DNA of 64,000 bases, taken from Streptomyces sp. BHT-5-2. Lineage in GTDB: Bacteria > Actinomycetota > Actinomycetes > Streptomycetales > Streptomycetaceae. Under the pieces are notes generated by a model that did no database searches, was not told the DNA's origin, and saw only the letters and a program-made list of their open reading frames with translations. The stretch covers positions 2,666,001 to 2,730,000 of the forward strand of contig NZ_CP081496.1 of NCBI RefSeq assembly GCF_019774615.1. Direction: 5' to 3'. Position numbers and translations under genes: made by a program. Every line of letters starts with the position of its first letter. Position 1 is the first letter of the stretch. Shown here piece after piece: positions 8,708-16,312 of this stretch.

Positions 8708-9835
8708 CTACAGCCAGCCGTTCCGCTTGAAACCGCGGTGGATTCCGAAGCAGATGGTGACCGTGACCAGCATCATCGCCGGATAGCCGTACTTCCAGTG
8801 CAGCTCCGGCATGTACGTGAAGTTCATGCCGTAGATGCCGGCGATCATCGTCGGGACGGCGAAGATCGCCGCCCAGGCGGTGATCTTGCGCATGTCCTCG
8901 TTCTGTGCGACGGCGGCCTGTGCGAGGTTGGCCTGGAGGATGGAGTTCAGCAGGTCGTCGAAGGACAGCACCTGTTCGTTGACCCGCGCCAAGTGGTCGG
9001 CGACGTCCCGGAAGTACTTCTGGATGTCGCTGTCCACCAGCCGCATCGGGCGCTCGCTCAGCAGCTGCATCGGCCGCAGCAGCGGGGACACCGCGCGCTT
9101 GAACTCCAGTACCTCGCGCTTGAGTTGGTAGATCCGCCCGGCGTCGCCACCCTTCGCGGCCCCCTTGGTGCCGGTGCCCTTGCCGTTGGTGCCGGAGCTG
9201 AAGACGTCGATCTCCACCTCGTCGATGTCGTCCTGGACCGCGCCGGCCACCGCGATGTAGCCGTCGACGACCTGGTCGGCGATGGCGTGCAGCACCGCGG
9301 ACGGGCCCTTGGCCAGCCGCTCCCGGTCCTCCTGGAGGCGGTGCCGCAGGGCGCGCAGCGAGCCCTGGCCGCCGTGCCGGACCGTCACGATGAAGTTCGG
9401 GCCCGTGAAGCACATCACCTCGCCGGTCTCCACCACTTCGCTGGTCGAGGTCAGCTCGGCGTGCTCCACGTAGTGCACGGTCTTGAAGACGGTGAACAGG
9501 GTGTCGTCGTACCGCTCCAGCTTGGGGCGCTGATGGGCGTGGACGGCGTCCTCCACGGCCAGCGGGTGCAGCCCGAACTCCTGGGCGATGCCGGCGAATT
9601 CGGCCTCGTTCGGCTCGTGCAGGCCGATCCAGACGAAGCCGCCCTCGTCCCGCACGTCGGCGATCGCCTCGGCCGGGGAGGGGTGCCCGTGCACCCGCCG
9701 GCCGTCGCGGTAGACGCCGCAGTCCACGATGGCGCTGTTGGCGCAGGCCGGGCCGCCGGATTCGGTGTGGTAGGGGGAGTCGTCACGGCGCCGGGCGGGA
9801 CGGACGGCGGCACGCAGGTCGCGGATCATCGACAT
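8708..9835 (-). CDS. corA: CorA-family divalent cation (Mg2+/Co2+) transporter
   Basis: A pentameric magnesium channel of the CorA family, 375 aa. A large N-terminal cytoplasmic domain precedes two C-terminal membrane helices. The family signature GMNF is present at residues 336-339, followed by TYMPEL in the loop and a last helix ending in a basic tail (FKRNGW). The start ATG at 9835 has AAGGAG 7 bases upstream. The gene is preceded by a 512-bp non-coding region, which leaves room for a regulated leader. Together with the MgtE-like/DUF1003 pair it makes this segment a magnesium-homeostasis neighbourhood. Confidence 0.95.
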   Translation of the reverse strand: MSMIRDLRAAVRPARRRDDSPYHTESGGPACANSAIVDCGVYRDGRRVHGHPSPAEAIADVRDEGGFVWIGLHEPNEAEFAGIAQEFGLHPLAVEDAVHAHQRPKLERYDDTLFTVFKTVHYVEHAELTSTSEVVETGEVMCFTGPNFIVTVRHGGQGSLRALRHRLQEDRERLAKGPSAVLHAIADQVVDGYIAVAGAVQDDIDEVEIDVFSSGTNGKGTGTKGAAKGGDAGRIYQLKREVLEFKRAVSPLLRPMQLLSERPMRLVDSDIQKYFRDVADHLARVNEQVLSFDDLLNSILQANLAQAAVAQNEDMRKITAWAAIFAVPTMIAGIYGMNFTYMPELHWKYGYPAMMLVTVTICFGIHRGFKRNGWL

Positions 9836-10347
9836 GGCAGGCTCCTTCGGGCCGGCCGTCAGCGGCGGCGCGCGGGCGCAACGCGGCCCGGAACGAGGAC
9901 GTGCGCGGCGGGTGCTGCAGGCCGTACGTCCACAAAGCGGGCGGCGCTCGGTGCGGGGGCTGCTGACGGCAGTTCGCTGACATCACGGAAAGAAGAGTCG
10001 AAGGCGCTCTTCCGTCATCTGCGTCCGGAGCAAAAGAACTTCACGGTTTCGCCGCGGTGCGGCTGGGTACGGAAGCTCTCGGATCAGTAGGTTCGCGGTG
10101 CGAACGGGATGACGGGAGAACTGTCGGTACTGCACGGTCGACTCGGATCCACCGCAGCCCCACCTCCTCCGGCCGGTCCCCGCTGGGGGACGTTCGTCAT
10201 TCCCTGACCAGACGGCAAGGCTATCAGCCGCCCGAACCGCCGGGGCTCCCCTTTGCCGGTTCGATACGAAGCGCACACCGGGGCGCCGACCGCGCGCACT
10301 TCCGGGGCGCAGGCGGACGGGCCCGACGCGGCACCTATGCTCGGCCC
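9836..10347. other. 512-bp intergenic region between divergent corA and SUFU gene
   Basis: I see no credible gene here. It holds two structures. One is an imperfect hairpin at about 9985-10016 (ACGGAA and AGAG on one side, CTCTTCCGT on the other) within the expected corA 5' leader. The other is an inverted repeat at 10091-10105 (GTTCG-N5-CGAAC) that looks like an operator half-site pair. The right edge carries the -10-like TATGCT of the next gene. Base composition is somewhat less GC-rich around 9985-10060 than in the genes. Confidence 0.5.
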
Positions 10348-10983
10348 ATGTCTGACGTTCTTGAGCTGGTCGAGGCCCGGTTGCGCACGGCGCTGGGCGA
10401 GCCCGACGCGCGAGCCGCCGTCACCTTCCTCGGCACCGACCGCATCGAGGTGCTGCGCTTCGTCGACGGCGATGTGCTCCGCTACGTCACCCTCGGGATG
10501 TCCGCCCAGCCCATGGCCGACCCCACCGCGGTGGTCGCCGACCCGCTCCGCGGCCCGCGGGCCGAACTGCTGCTCTCCGTACGGGCCGGTCGCGCGGATA
10601 CCGACAAGGTGCTCCGCCCGCTCGCCGTCCTCGCCGCGTCGCCGCAGGTGGAGGGCGTGATCGTGGCGCCCGGGGCGTCGCTGGACGTGGGCGGGCCGCT
10701 GTGGCCGGGGGCGCCGTTCACCTCGGTGCTGGTGGCGGCGTCGGGCGGCCTCGTCGAGGACCTGGACCTGGGGGAGGCGGTGCCGCGCGGCGGCTCGATG
10801 AGGGGCGGTGGCCGGGCGACGGGCGGGACCGCGGACCCGGTGCGGTTCCTGCCGCTGCTGCCGATGACGCCGAACGAGGCCGCCTGGAAGCGGGTGCACG
10901 GCGCCGAGGCGCTGCAGGCGCGCTGGCTGGAGCGGGGCACCGATCTGCGCGATCCGGTGCGCGGGGGCGTGGCGCTGGACTGA
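10348..10983 (+). CDS. Suppressor-of-fused (SUFU) domain protein
   Basis: A 211-aa soluble protein that fits the bacterial SUFU-domain family (ELVEARLRTALGEP at the N-terminus; FTSVLVA, LPLLPMTPNEAAWKRVHG near the C-terminus). Bacterial SUFU proteins are mostly uncharacterised; some are proposed immunity or polymorphic-toxin-related proteins, but no toxin is visible beside this one. ATG 10348 is chosen because the -10-like TATGCT at 10336-10341 is 6 bases upstream and there is no Shine-Dalgarno sequence, so the message is probably leaderless. The gene stands alone between two long intergenic regions. Confidence 0.75.
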   Translation: MSDVLELVEARLRTALGEPDARAAVTFLGTDRIEVLRFVDGDVLRYVTLGMSAQPMADPTAVVADPLRGPRAELLLSVRAGRADTDKVLRPLAVLAASPQVEGVIVAPGASLDVGGPLWPGAPFTSVLVAASGGLVEDLDLGEAVPRGGSMRGGGRATGGTADPVRFLPLLPMTPNEAAWKRVHGAEALQARWLERGTDLRDPVRGGVALD

Positions 10984-11351
10984 CCGGACGGCGCGGCACG
11001 GCTCGGCCCTTGCACTCCGCCCGCCGGCCAGGAGGACGGGGCGTCAGATTCCTTGCGGATTCTTTGCAGATCCCCTGCGCTGCTCGGGAGTTGGTGAAGG
11101 CCGGGCCCCGTTCTCGGTCGAGTGCCGGTGTGCCGACTCCTCGGCGCGGGGTCGGCGTCCGGCGGTGCCCGGCGGAGGCGTTCCGACCCTCACCCGAGGG
11201 CATATGGGTGTGCGCTGCAACTAGTTTTTTCGGGGGCATTCGGCGCGATGCCGGGAATCGGCCAAGTGTGCGGCCGGGTACGTGATTAGGGGCACACCGG
11301 TCGAGTGATCGTCCTTGACGGGACGGCGGCCACGGAGGACCGTTGGTCCTT
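10984..11351. other. 368-bp intergenic region
   Basis: No gene is supported. The region contains a triple 11-bp direct repeat (11047-11079, listed separately) and a six-T run at about 11224-11229 (CTAGTTTTTTCGG) that has no convincing hairpin in front of it. The downstream gene's ribosome site GGAGG is at 11334-11338. Promoter elements for the downstream gene probably lie here, but none stands out. Confidence 0.5.
11047..11079. repeat. Three tandem imperfect 11-bp direct repeats
   Basis: GATTCCTTGCG, GATTCTTTGCA and GATCCCCTGCG follow each other without gap. A period of 11 bp places each copy on the same DNA face, as in Streptomyces PhoP boxes and SARP sites, although the sequence matches neither consensus. 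The repeats lie 64 bp after the SUFU gene and about 270 bp before the zinc-ribbon gene. Confidence 0.6.
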
Positions 11352-11990
11352 ATGAGGGGCGAACCCAGTTGCCCAAAGTGCGGAGGCCGGGTGCGGGCGC
11401 CCGGTCTCTTTTCCGATACCTGGCAGTGCGCCGCTCACGGCACCGTGCACCCGCTCCAGCCCGTCGTCCCGCCGAGCGTCGAGGCGCTGGGCGTCGTGGT
11501 GCACCGCGCGCAGGTGCCGGTCTGGATGCCCTGGCCGCTGCCGGTCGGCTGGCTGTTCACCGGCGTGGCCTGCGCAGGTGACGACCGCGGCGGCGGCCGG
11601 GCGACCGCCGTCGCCTGCTCCGGCCCCGGCCCCCTCGGCGGCCCCGGTGAGCTGCTGCTGGTCGCCGAGGAACTGGGCGTCGGGCTCGGTGCCCGCTATG
11701 CCGGTATCGACGGCCCCGACCCCGGCCCGCACCTCCGCGTCGACCGGCCGCCCAACGCCAAGGTGTTGGCCGCCGGCCGTCCGACCCCCATGTGGCAGGT
11801 GCATGGCGCCCCGGCCGATCGTGCGGTCTTCGCCGGTGAGGCCCGCGGGCTGTGGCTGTGGGCGATCGCCTGGCCCGAGCAGTCCGGGCTGCTGATGTAC
11901 GACGAGCTGGTGCTGACCGACCTGCGGGAGGCCGGCGCCGAGGTGGACCTGCTGCCCTGCGGGGCGCTCTCGCCGAGGATCCTCAGCTGA
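11352..11990 (+). CDS. DUF6758-like protein with N-terminal zinc-ribbon
   Basis: A 212-aa protein beginning MRGEPSCPKCGGRV, with CxxC at residues 7/10 and a second Cys/His pair (WQCAAHG) about 15 residues on, a probable treble-clef or zinc-ribbon start. The rest contains Trp-rich stretches (VWMPWPLPVGWLFTG, LWLWAIAWPEQSGLL) and no catalytic motif that I recognise. It resembles a conserved actinobacterial family annotated DUF6758. ATG 11352 is the most natural start; an in-frame TTG at 11343 is closer to the GGAGG at 11334 and cannot be excluded. It is followed on the same strand by the PHP gene. Confidence 0.75.
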   Translation: MRGEPSCPKCGGRVRAPGLFSDTWQCAAHGTVHPLQPVVPPSVEALGVVVHRAQVPVWMPWPLPVGWLFTGVACAGDDRGGGRATAVACSGPGPLGGPGELLLVAEELGVGLGARYAGIDGPDPGPHLRVDRPPNAKVLAAGRPTPMWQVHGAPADRAVFAGEARGLWLWAIAWPEQSGLLMYDELVLTDLREAGAEVDLLPCGALSPRILS

Positions 11991-12174
11991 GGAGGGCGGT
12001 GCGGCCGCGCTTCCCAGGGCTCGGGACGGCGTCCGGCGGGCGCATGTTCGGGCGCCCGGTATCCTTCCTGTAGTCCGTGGAAGTGCCCTGTAGTCCTTAC
12101 GGTGCCCCGCGGTGCGGTGCCGCCCCGCCGGGGCCGCCGCCGTGTCCGTCCCGCAGCAGTCTGGAGTCCGTGCC

Positions 12175-13029
12175 GTGCGTATCGATCTGCACACCCACTC
12201 CACGGCATCCGACGGCACGGACACCCCCACCGAGCTGGTGCGCAACGCCGCCGCTGCCGGGCTGGACGTCGTCGCGCTGACCGACCACGACACCGTCGGC
12301 GGCCACGCCGAGGCGCGGGCCGCGCTGCCCGAGGGGCTGACGCTGGTCACCGGCGCCGAGCTGTCCTGCCGGCTCGACGGTGTCAGCCTGCACATGCTGG
12401 CCTACCTCTTCGATCCCGACGAGCCGGAGCTCGCCCGCGAGCGGGAGCTGGTCCGGGACGACCGGGTGCCGCGCGCCCGGGCGATGGTCGGCAAGCTGCG
12501 CGAGCTGGGTGTTCCGATCACCTGGGAGCAGGTGGCGCGGATCGCCGGCGACGGCGCCGTGGGGCGGCCGCACCTCGCCACCGCCATGGTCGAGCTGGGC
12601 GTGATCGGCTCGGTCTCCGACGCGTTCACCACCGAGTGGCTGGCCAACGACGGCCGGGCCTACGCGGAGAAACACGAGCTCGATCCGTTCGACGCGATCC
12701 GGCTGGTCAAGGCGGCCGGCGGGGTCGCGGTCTTCGCCCACCCGCTCGCCGTCAAGCGCGGCACCTGCGTCCCGGAGAGCGCGATAGCCGAGCTGGCCGC
12801 GGCCGGCCTCGACGGCATCGAGGTCGACCACATGGACCACGACGCCGCGACCCGCACCCGGCTGCGCGGGCTCGCCGCCGACCTCGGGCTGCTGACCACT
12901 GGCTCCAGCGACTACCACGGCAGCCGCAAGACCTGTCGCCTCGGCGACTGCACCACCGACCCCGAGATCTACGGGGAGATCACCCGCCGGGCCACCGGCG
13001 CCTTCCCCGTCCCCGGCGCGGGCGGCTGA
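12175..13029 (+). CDS. PHP-domain phosphoesterase
   Basis: A 284-aa metal-dependent hydrolase of the polymerase-and-histidinol-phosphatase superfamily. Metal ligands are visible as His6/His8 in DLHTHS, Asp13, the DHD triad at 37-39, Glu in TGAELSC, a His in AHPLAV, and SSDYHG near the C-terminus. The overall pattern is that of YciV/TrpH-type enzymes, which remove phosphate from 3',5'-nucleoside bisphosphates or trim 5' ends of RNA. GTG 12175 is chosen because the first metal motif then begins at residue 4, as usual for the family, and GGAG precedes it. The substrate is inferred from family only. Confidence 0.9.
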   Translation: MRIDLHTHSTASDGTDTPTELVRNAAAAGLDVVALTDHDTVGGHAEARAALPEGLTLVTGAELSCRLDGVSLHMLAYLFDPDEPELARERELVRDDRVPRARAMVGKLRELGVPITWEQVARIAGDGAVGRPHLATAMVELGVIGSVSDAFTTEWLANDGRAYAEKHELDPFDAIRLVKAAGGVAVFAHPLAVKRGTCVPESAIAELAAAGLDGIEVDHMDHDAATRTRLRGLAADLGLLTTGSSDYHGSRKTCRLGDCTTDPEIYGEITRRATGAFPVPGAGG

Positions 13030-13211
13030 GCCCGAGGCACCGGCCGCGCGGCCGCCCGCCGTACTGCGCGCTCCCGTGAACGGGGCGCGCCCCGGCACGC
13101 CTTCCCCCTTCTCCCCCTTCCCCCTTCTCCTCCCACGGGCCGGCCCGGCCGTGCCGCGTCCGGTCCCGTGCGCTTTCCCCCCTTCGTCCGTACCACCGCA
13201 AGGCCAGCACT

Positions 13212-13817
13212 GTGTTCGACGTCGCCGTCTTCAGTACCCTCTTTGTCACTCTTTTCGTGATCATGGACCCCCCGGGCATCACCCCGATCTTCCTCGCCCT
13301 GACCTCCGGCCGGCCGGCCAAGGTGCAGCGCCGGATGGCCTGGCAGGCCGCCACCGTCGCGTTCTGCGTGATCGCCGTCTTCGGCCTCTTCGGCAAGCAG
13401 ATCCTGGGGCGTCTGCACATCTCCACGCCCGCGCTGATGATCGCCGGCGGGCTGCTGCTCCTGCTGGTGGCGCTGGACCTGCTGACCGGCAAGTCCGAGG
13501 AGCCGACCCAGACCAAGGACGTCAATGTGGCCCTGGTGCCGCTGGGCATGCCGCTGCTGGCCGGGCCGGGCGCCATCGTCTCGGTGATCCTCGCGGTGCA
13601 GCACGCGCAGGACGTCGCGTCCCAGGTCGCGGTGTGGTCGGCGATCGCGGCGATCCATGTGGTGCTCTACCTGGTGATGCGGTTCTCGCTGGTGATCATC
13701 CGCGTGATCAAGGACGGCGGGGTGGTCCTGGTGACCCGGCTGGCCGGGATGATGCTCTCCGCGCTCGCCGTGCAGCAGATCATCAACGGTGTGACGCAGG
13801 TGATCCAGAGCAGCTGA
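13212..13817 (+). CDS. MarC/YchE-family integral membrane protein
   Basis: A 201-aa protein with about six membrane helices. MarC-family features are the N-terminal TLFVTLFVIMDPPGITPIFL segment and the LVPLGMPLLAGPGAI loop, a signature of this group. The function of MarC proteins is unsettled (once linked to multiple antibiotic resistance, later disputed). GTG 13212 has AAGG upstream. It follows the PHP gene with a 182-bp gap and ends at a very strong hairpin terminator, facing the 51-aa gene. Confidence 0.92.
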   Translation: MFDVAVFSTLFVTLFVIMDPPGITPIFLALTSGRPAKVQRRMAWQAATVAFCVIAVFGLFGKQILGRLHISTPALMIAGGLLLLLVALDLLTGKSEEPTQTKDVNVALVPLGMPLLAGPGAIVSVILAVQHAQDVASQVAVWSAIAAIHVVLYLVMRFSLVIIRVIKDGGVVLVTRLAGMMLSALAVQQIINGVTQVIQSS

Positions 13818-13834
13818 GCGGCTCCCGGCACGAC

Positions 13835-13869
13835 AACGCCCCCGTACGGCCGTTCCGTACGGGGGCGTT
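13835..13869. terminator. Strong bidirectional hairpin terminator
   Basis: A perfect 15-bp stem (13835-13849 with 13855-13869, arms AACGCCCCCGTACGG and its complement) with a 5-base loop lies 17 bp after marC and 63 bp before the end of the convergent small gene. Confidence 0.85.
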
Positions 13870-13931
13870 CGCGCGTCGTGCTACGTCGTCTTCGTCACGT
13901 CGTCGTCCGGGCGCGGTCGGTGGTGTCGCTA

Positions 13932-14087
13932 TCAGCTGACGGCAGCGGCGTCGGCCGGGCGGATGTAGATGCGCTGCCCTATGGCGGCGGCCTGCTGCAC
14001 GATCTGGTTGACGGAGGCGGCGTCCACGACGGTGCTGTCCACGGCGGTGCCGTCGACATCGTCCAGGCGCATGATCTCGAAGCGCAT
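13932..14087 (-). CDS. Small conserved protein (51 aa) with a sigma-R-type promoter
   Basis: An ORF too short for most gene callers: MRFEIMRLDDVDG at the start, IGQRIYIRPADAA at the end, no cysteine and no membrane segment. Its start ATG (14087 on the minus strand) is preceded by GGGAG at 8 bases. About 90 bases upstream lies an exact GGAAT-N18-GTT motif, so it probably belongs to the thiol-oxidative-stress (sigma-R) regulon. It is divergent from the NYN gene and convergent with marC. I recognise no function. Good codon usage, ribosome site and promoter together support a real gene. Confidence 0.7.
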   Translation of the reverse strand: MRFEIMRLDDVDGTAVDSTVVDAASVNQIVQQAAAIGQRIYIRPADAAAVS

Positions 14088-14176
14088 AAGGGCTTCTCCC
14101 TTCGTCTGATCCTCCTGAGGAGAACTTCTTTGACAGGGATCCGCCCGGCTTCGTTGCCGGGCGTTCCGTAGGGCAC

Positions 14177-14202
14177 AACGAGCCTACAGCTGAAATGATT
14201 CC
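14177..14202 (-). promoter_or_regulatory. Sigma-R-type promoter for the 51-aa gene
   Basis: On the minus strand GGAAT (complement of 14198-14202) and GTT (complement of 14177-14179) are separated by exactly 18 bases, the consensus recognised by Streptomyces sigma-R. The surrounding stretch is unusually AT-rich (AAATTTTTGC around 14214). Confidence 0.75.
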
Positions 14203-14311
14203 CTACGCTAAGGAAATTTTTGCATGGTCTAAGCAATACCGGTGCGCGGACGCCCTCGGAACCGGTGCGAGAAACCCTTCTGCTTGTGCCGGCCGCACGC
14301 CCGCCGGAACA

Positions 14312-15250
14312 ATGGACCCCGCAATGAACGACCTCCCGCCCCCGGGCACCACCGACCTCGCGGCGCTCGCCGCCGGCATCGAGCGCACCAACGAGCTGCT
14401 CACCAGGGTCCTGGCGGAGGTCGCCACCACGCCCTCCACCCACGCCGTCTTCGCCGACGCCGGATACGTCTACGCCGCCACCGGGCGGCTGGTCGCCGGC
14501 ACGGAGGACCGCAGGGCGTTCGAGCTGGACGCCGAGGCACTCATCGAGGCGTTCATCGACAAGGCGCGGACGATCTTCCCGGACAGCCGGCTGCTGCGGG
14601 TCTACTGGTACGACGGCGCCCGCCGCCGGATCCACACCCAGGAGCAGCAGCGGATCGCCGAGCTTCCCGACGTCAAGGTCCGGCTCGGCAACCTCAACGC
14701 CCACAACCAGCAGAAGGGCGTCGACTCGCTGATCCGCACCGACCTGGAGTCGCTGGCCCGGCACCGGGCGATCACCGACGCCGTCCTGATCGGCGGCGAC
14801 GAGGACCTGGTCTCCGCCGTGGAGGCGGCCCAGGGCTACGGCGCCCGGGTCCACCTGTGGGGCATCGAGGCCCCCGCCGGCCGCAACCAGGCCGAGCCGC
14901 TGATGTGGGAGGTGGACAGCGCGCGCACCTTCGACCTGGACTTCTGCAAGCCGTACGTCACCCGGCGGGCGGCCGGCGAGGGGGCCGAGCCCGGCAGCGG
15001 GGAGGGGCCGGTGCCGACCCGCGAGGAGGTCCGCTTCGTGGGGGCGCGGATCGCCGGCCAGTGGCTGTCGGAGCGCGGCCCGGCCTGGGTGGCCGATCTG
15101 CTGCCCGGCCACCCGTATCTGCCCGGCGGCGTCGACCAGGAGCTGCTCACCGCCGCGGAGGCGCTGCTGCGGCACTCGCTGCGCGGCCACGCCGATCTGC
15201 GCCGGGTGCTGCGCGACGGCTTCTGGGACCACATCCAGGGGCGCTTCTAG
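14312..15250 (+). CDS. NYN-domain (PIN-like) putative RNase
   Basis: A protein of about 312 aa with an N-terminal NYN domain. Conserved acidic positions are visible in VFADAGYVY, QKGVDSLIRTDL and LIGGDEDLVSAVE, and the last strand is GARVHLWG. NYN domains belong to the PIN-like metal-dependent nucleases and usually act on RNA. A C-terminal region of about 100 residues is helical and unassigned. The start is uncertain: ATG 14312 (MDPAMNDLPPP) and ATG 14324 are both possible, and the preceding frame to 14195 is rejected because it runs through the divergent promoter region. A GC hairpin follows the stop. Confidence 0.85.
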   Translation: MDPAMNDLPPPGTTDLAALAAGIERTNELLTRVLAEVATTPSTHAVFADAGYVYAATGRLVAGTEDRRAFELDAEALIEAFIDKARTIFPDSRLLRVYWYDGARRRIHTQEQQRIAELPDVKVRLGNLNAHNQQKGVDSLIRTDLESLARHRAITDAVLIGGDEDLVSAVEAAQGYGARVHLWGIEAPAGRNQAEPLMWEVDSARTFDLDFCKPYVTRRAAGEGAEPGSGEGPVPTREEVRFVGARIAGQWLSERGPAWVADLLPGHPYLPGGVDQELLTAAEALLRHSLRGHADLRRVLRDGFWDHIQGRF

Positions 15251-15259
15251 CCGGCGCCG

Positions 15260-15279
15260 CCGCCCGGCCCTCCGGGCGG
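15260..15279. terminator. Short GC hairpin between convergent genes
   Basis: CCGCCCGG (15260-15267) pairs with CCGGGCGG (15272-15279) around a 4-base loop, midway between the NYN stop and the alpha/beta hydrolase stop. There is no T-run. Confidence 0.55.
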
Positions 15280-15292
15280 CCGCGGGCCCGGG

Positions 15293-16159
15293 TCAGCCGA
15301 CGTCGCTCCAGAAGCCGGCCAGGGCCTCGGCGGTCTTGTGCGGGCGCTCGGCGTTGGGGGAGTGCCCGGCGCCCTCGACGACCGTGCGCCGGGCCGACAG
15401 CCGGCGGGCCATCGCGTCCATCAGCGGCAGCGGCCAGGCGTAGTCGACCGTCCCGGAGACGACGTGGACCGGCAGGCCGGTGCCTGCCAGCTCGGCGACC
15501 CGGTCCGGCTCCGCCAGCATCTGCCCCCCGGTGGCGATCAGTTGCTCGGGGACGGTGTTCAGCCAGCGCTGCCGCAGGAACCCGGCGATCTCCGGGGACA
15601 CCGCGTCGTCCGCCGCCTCCGGGGGATCCAGCGTCCGCATCGCCTCCCACACCCGCGCCATGCTCATCGTGCCGAGCGCGTCGATCAGCATCCGCACCCG
15701 GTGCTGCTGGGACGGGTCGAGGGCGGCCGGCCCGGAGCTGAGCGCGGTCAGCGAACGGAACGGCGCCGGATCGCGCAGCACCGCGGCCCGGGTGACCAGC
15801 CCGCCGAGGGAGTGCCCCAGCAGGTGCAGCGGACCGTCGCCCGGCTCCACCAGGGCCCGCGCCTGGGCCAGTACGTCCAGCGCCAACTCCGGCTGTGCGT
15901 AAGCCCGTTGGTCGCGCGGGCCGGGGGTCTCGTGCTGTCCGCGGCCGTCCACCGCGACCGCCCGGAACCCGGCCGCGGCGAGCGGCGCCAGCAGGGCGAT
16001 GAAGTCCTCCTTGCTGCCGGTGAAGCCGGGGACGAGGAGGGCGGTGCCGATCGGGGCGCCGTCGGGCCGGGCGTCGTGCACGGCGAACCCGCCGCGCTCG
16101 GTGTCGAGCCGGTACGCACGGGCGCACGGCGGCAGTAGGAGGGTGGGCGGCCTGCTCAT
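15293..16159 (-). CDS. Alpha/beta hydrolase
   Basis: A 288-aa serine hydrolase of the alpha/beta fold. An oxyanion-loop strand VPGFTGSKED is followed by the nucleophile elbow GHSLGG (Ser near residue 120), an Asp in VSGTVDYAWP and the catalytic His in EGAGHSPNAE. No signal peptide is present. Its ATG has TAGCCT (complement of 16166-16171) 6 bases upstream and no ribosome site, suggesting leaderless translation. It lies downstream of the DEAD-box helicase gene on the same strand with a 153-bp gap. The substrate cannot be deduced. Confidence 0.9.
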   Translation of the reverse strand: MSRPPTLLLPPCARAYRLDTERGGFAVHDARPDGAPIGTALLVPGFTGSKEDFIALLAPLAAAGFRAVAVDGRGQHETPGPRDQRAYAQPELALDVLAQARALVEPGDGPLHLLGHSLGGLVTRAAVLRDPAPFRSLTALSSGPAALDPSQQHRVRMLIDALGTMSMARVWEAMRTLDPPEAADDAVSPEIAGFLRQRWLNTVPEQLIATGGQMLAEPDRVAELAGTGLPVHVVSGTVDYAWPLPLMDAMARRLSARRTVVEGAGHSPNAERPHKTAEALAGFWSDVG

Positions 16160-16312
16160 GGGGCGAGGCTATCGGGACGGCCGGGGAATTCCCTTACGGG
16201 AGGGCCTACGTGGGCCGGGGGCGGGAGGGAGGGCCCGGAACGCCGGCGACCCGGCGCCCGCACGAGGCGGGGCCGGGTCGTCGACTGCCGTCGGGCCGGA
16301 CCGGATGCCGGT

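Noticed and set aside
10057..10347. N-terminal extension of the SUFU protein to 10057
   Set aside because: The extension runs through intergenic structure, has shadow-like composition, and the leaderless start at 10348 is better supported.
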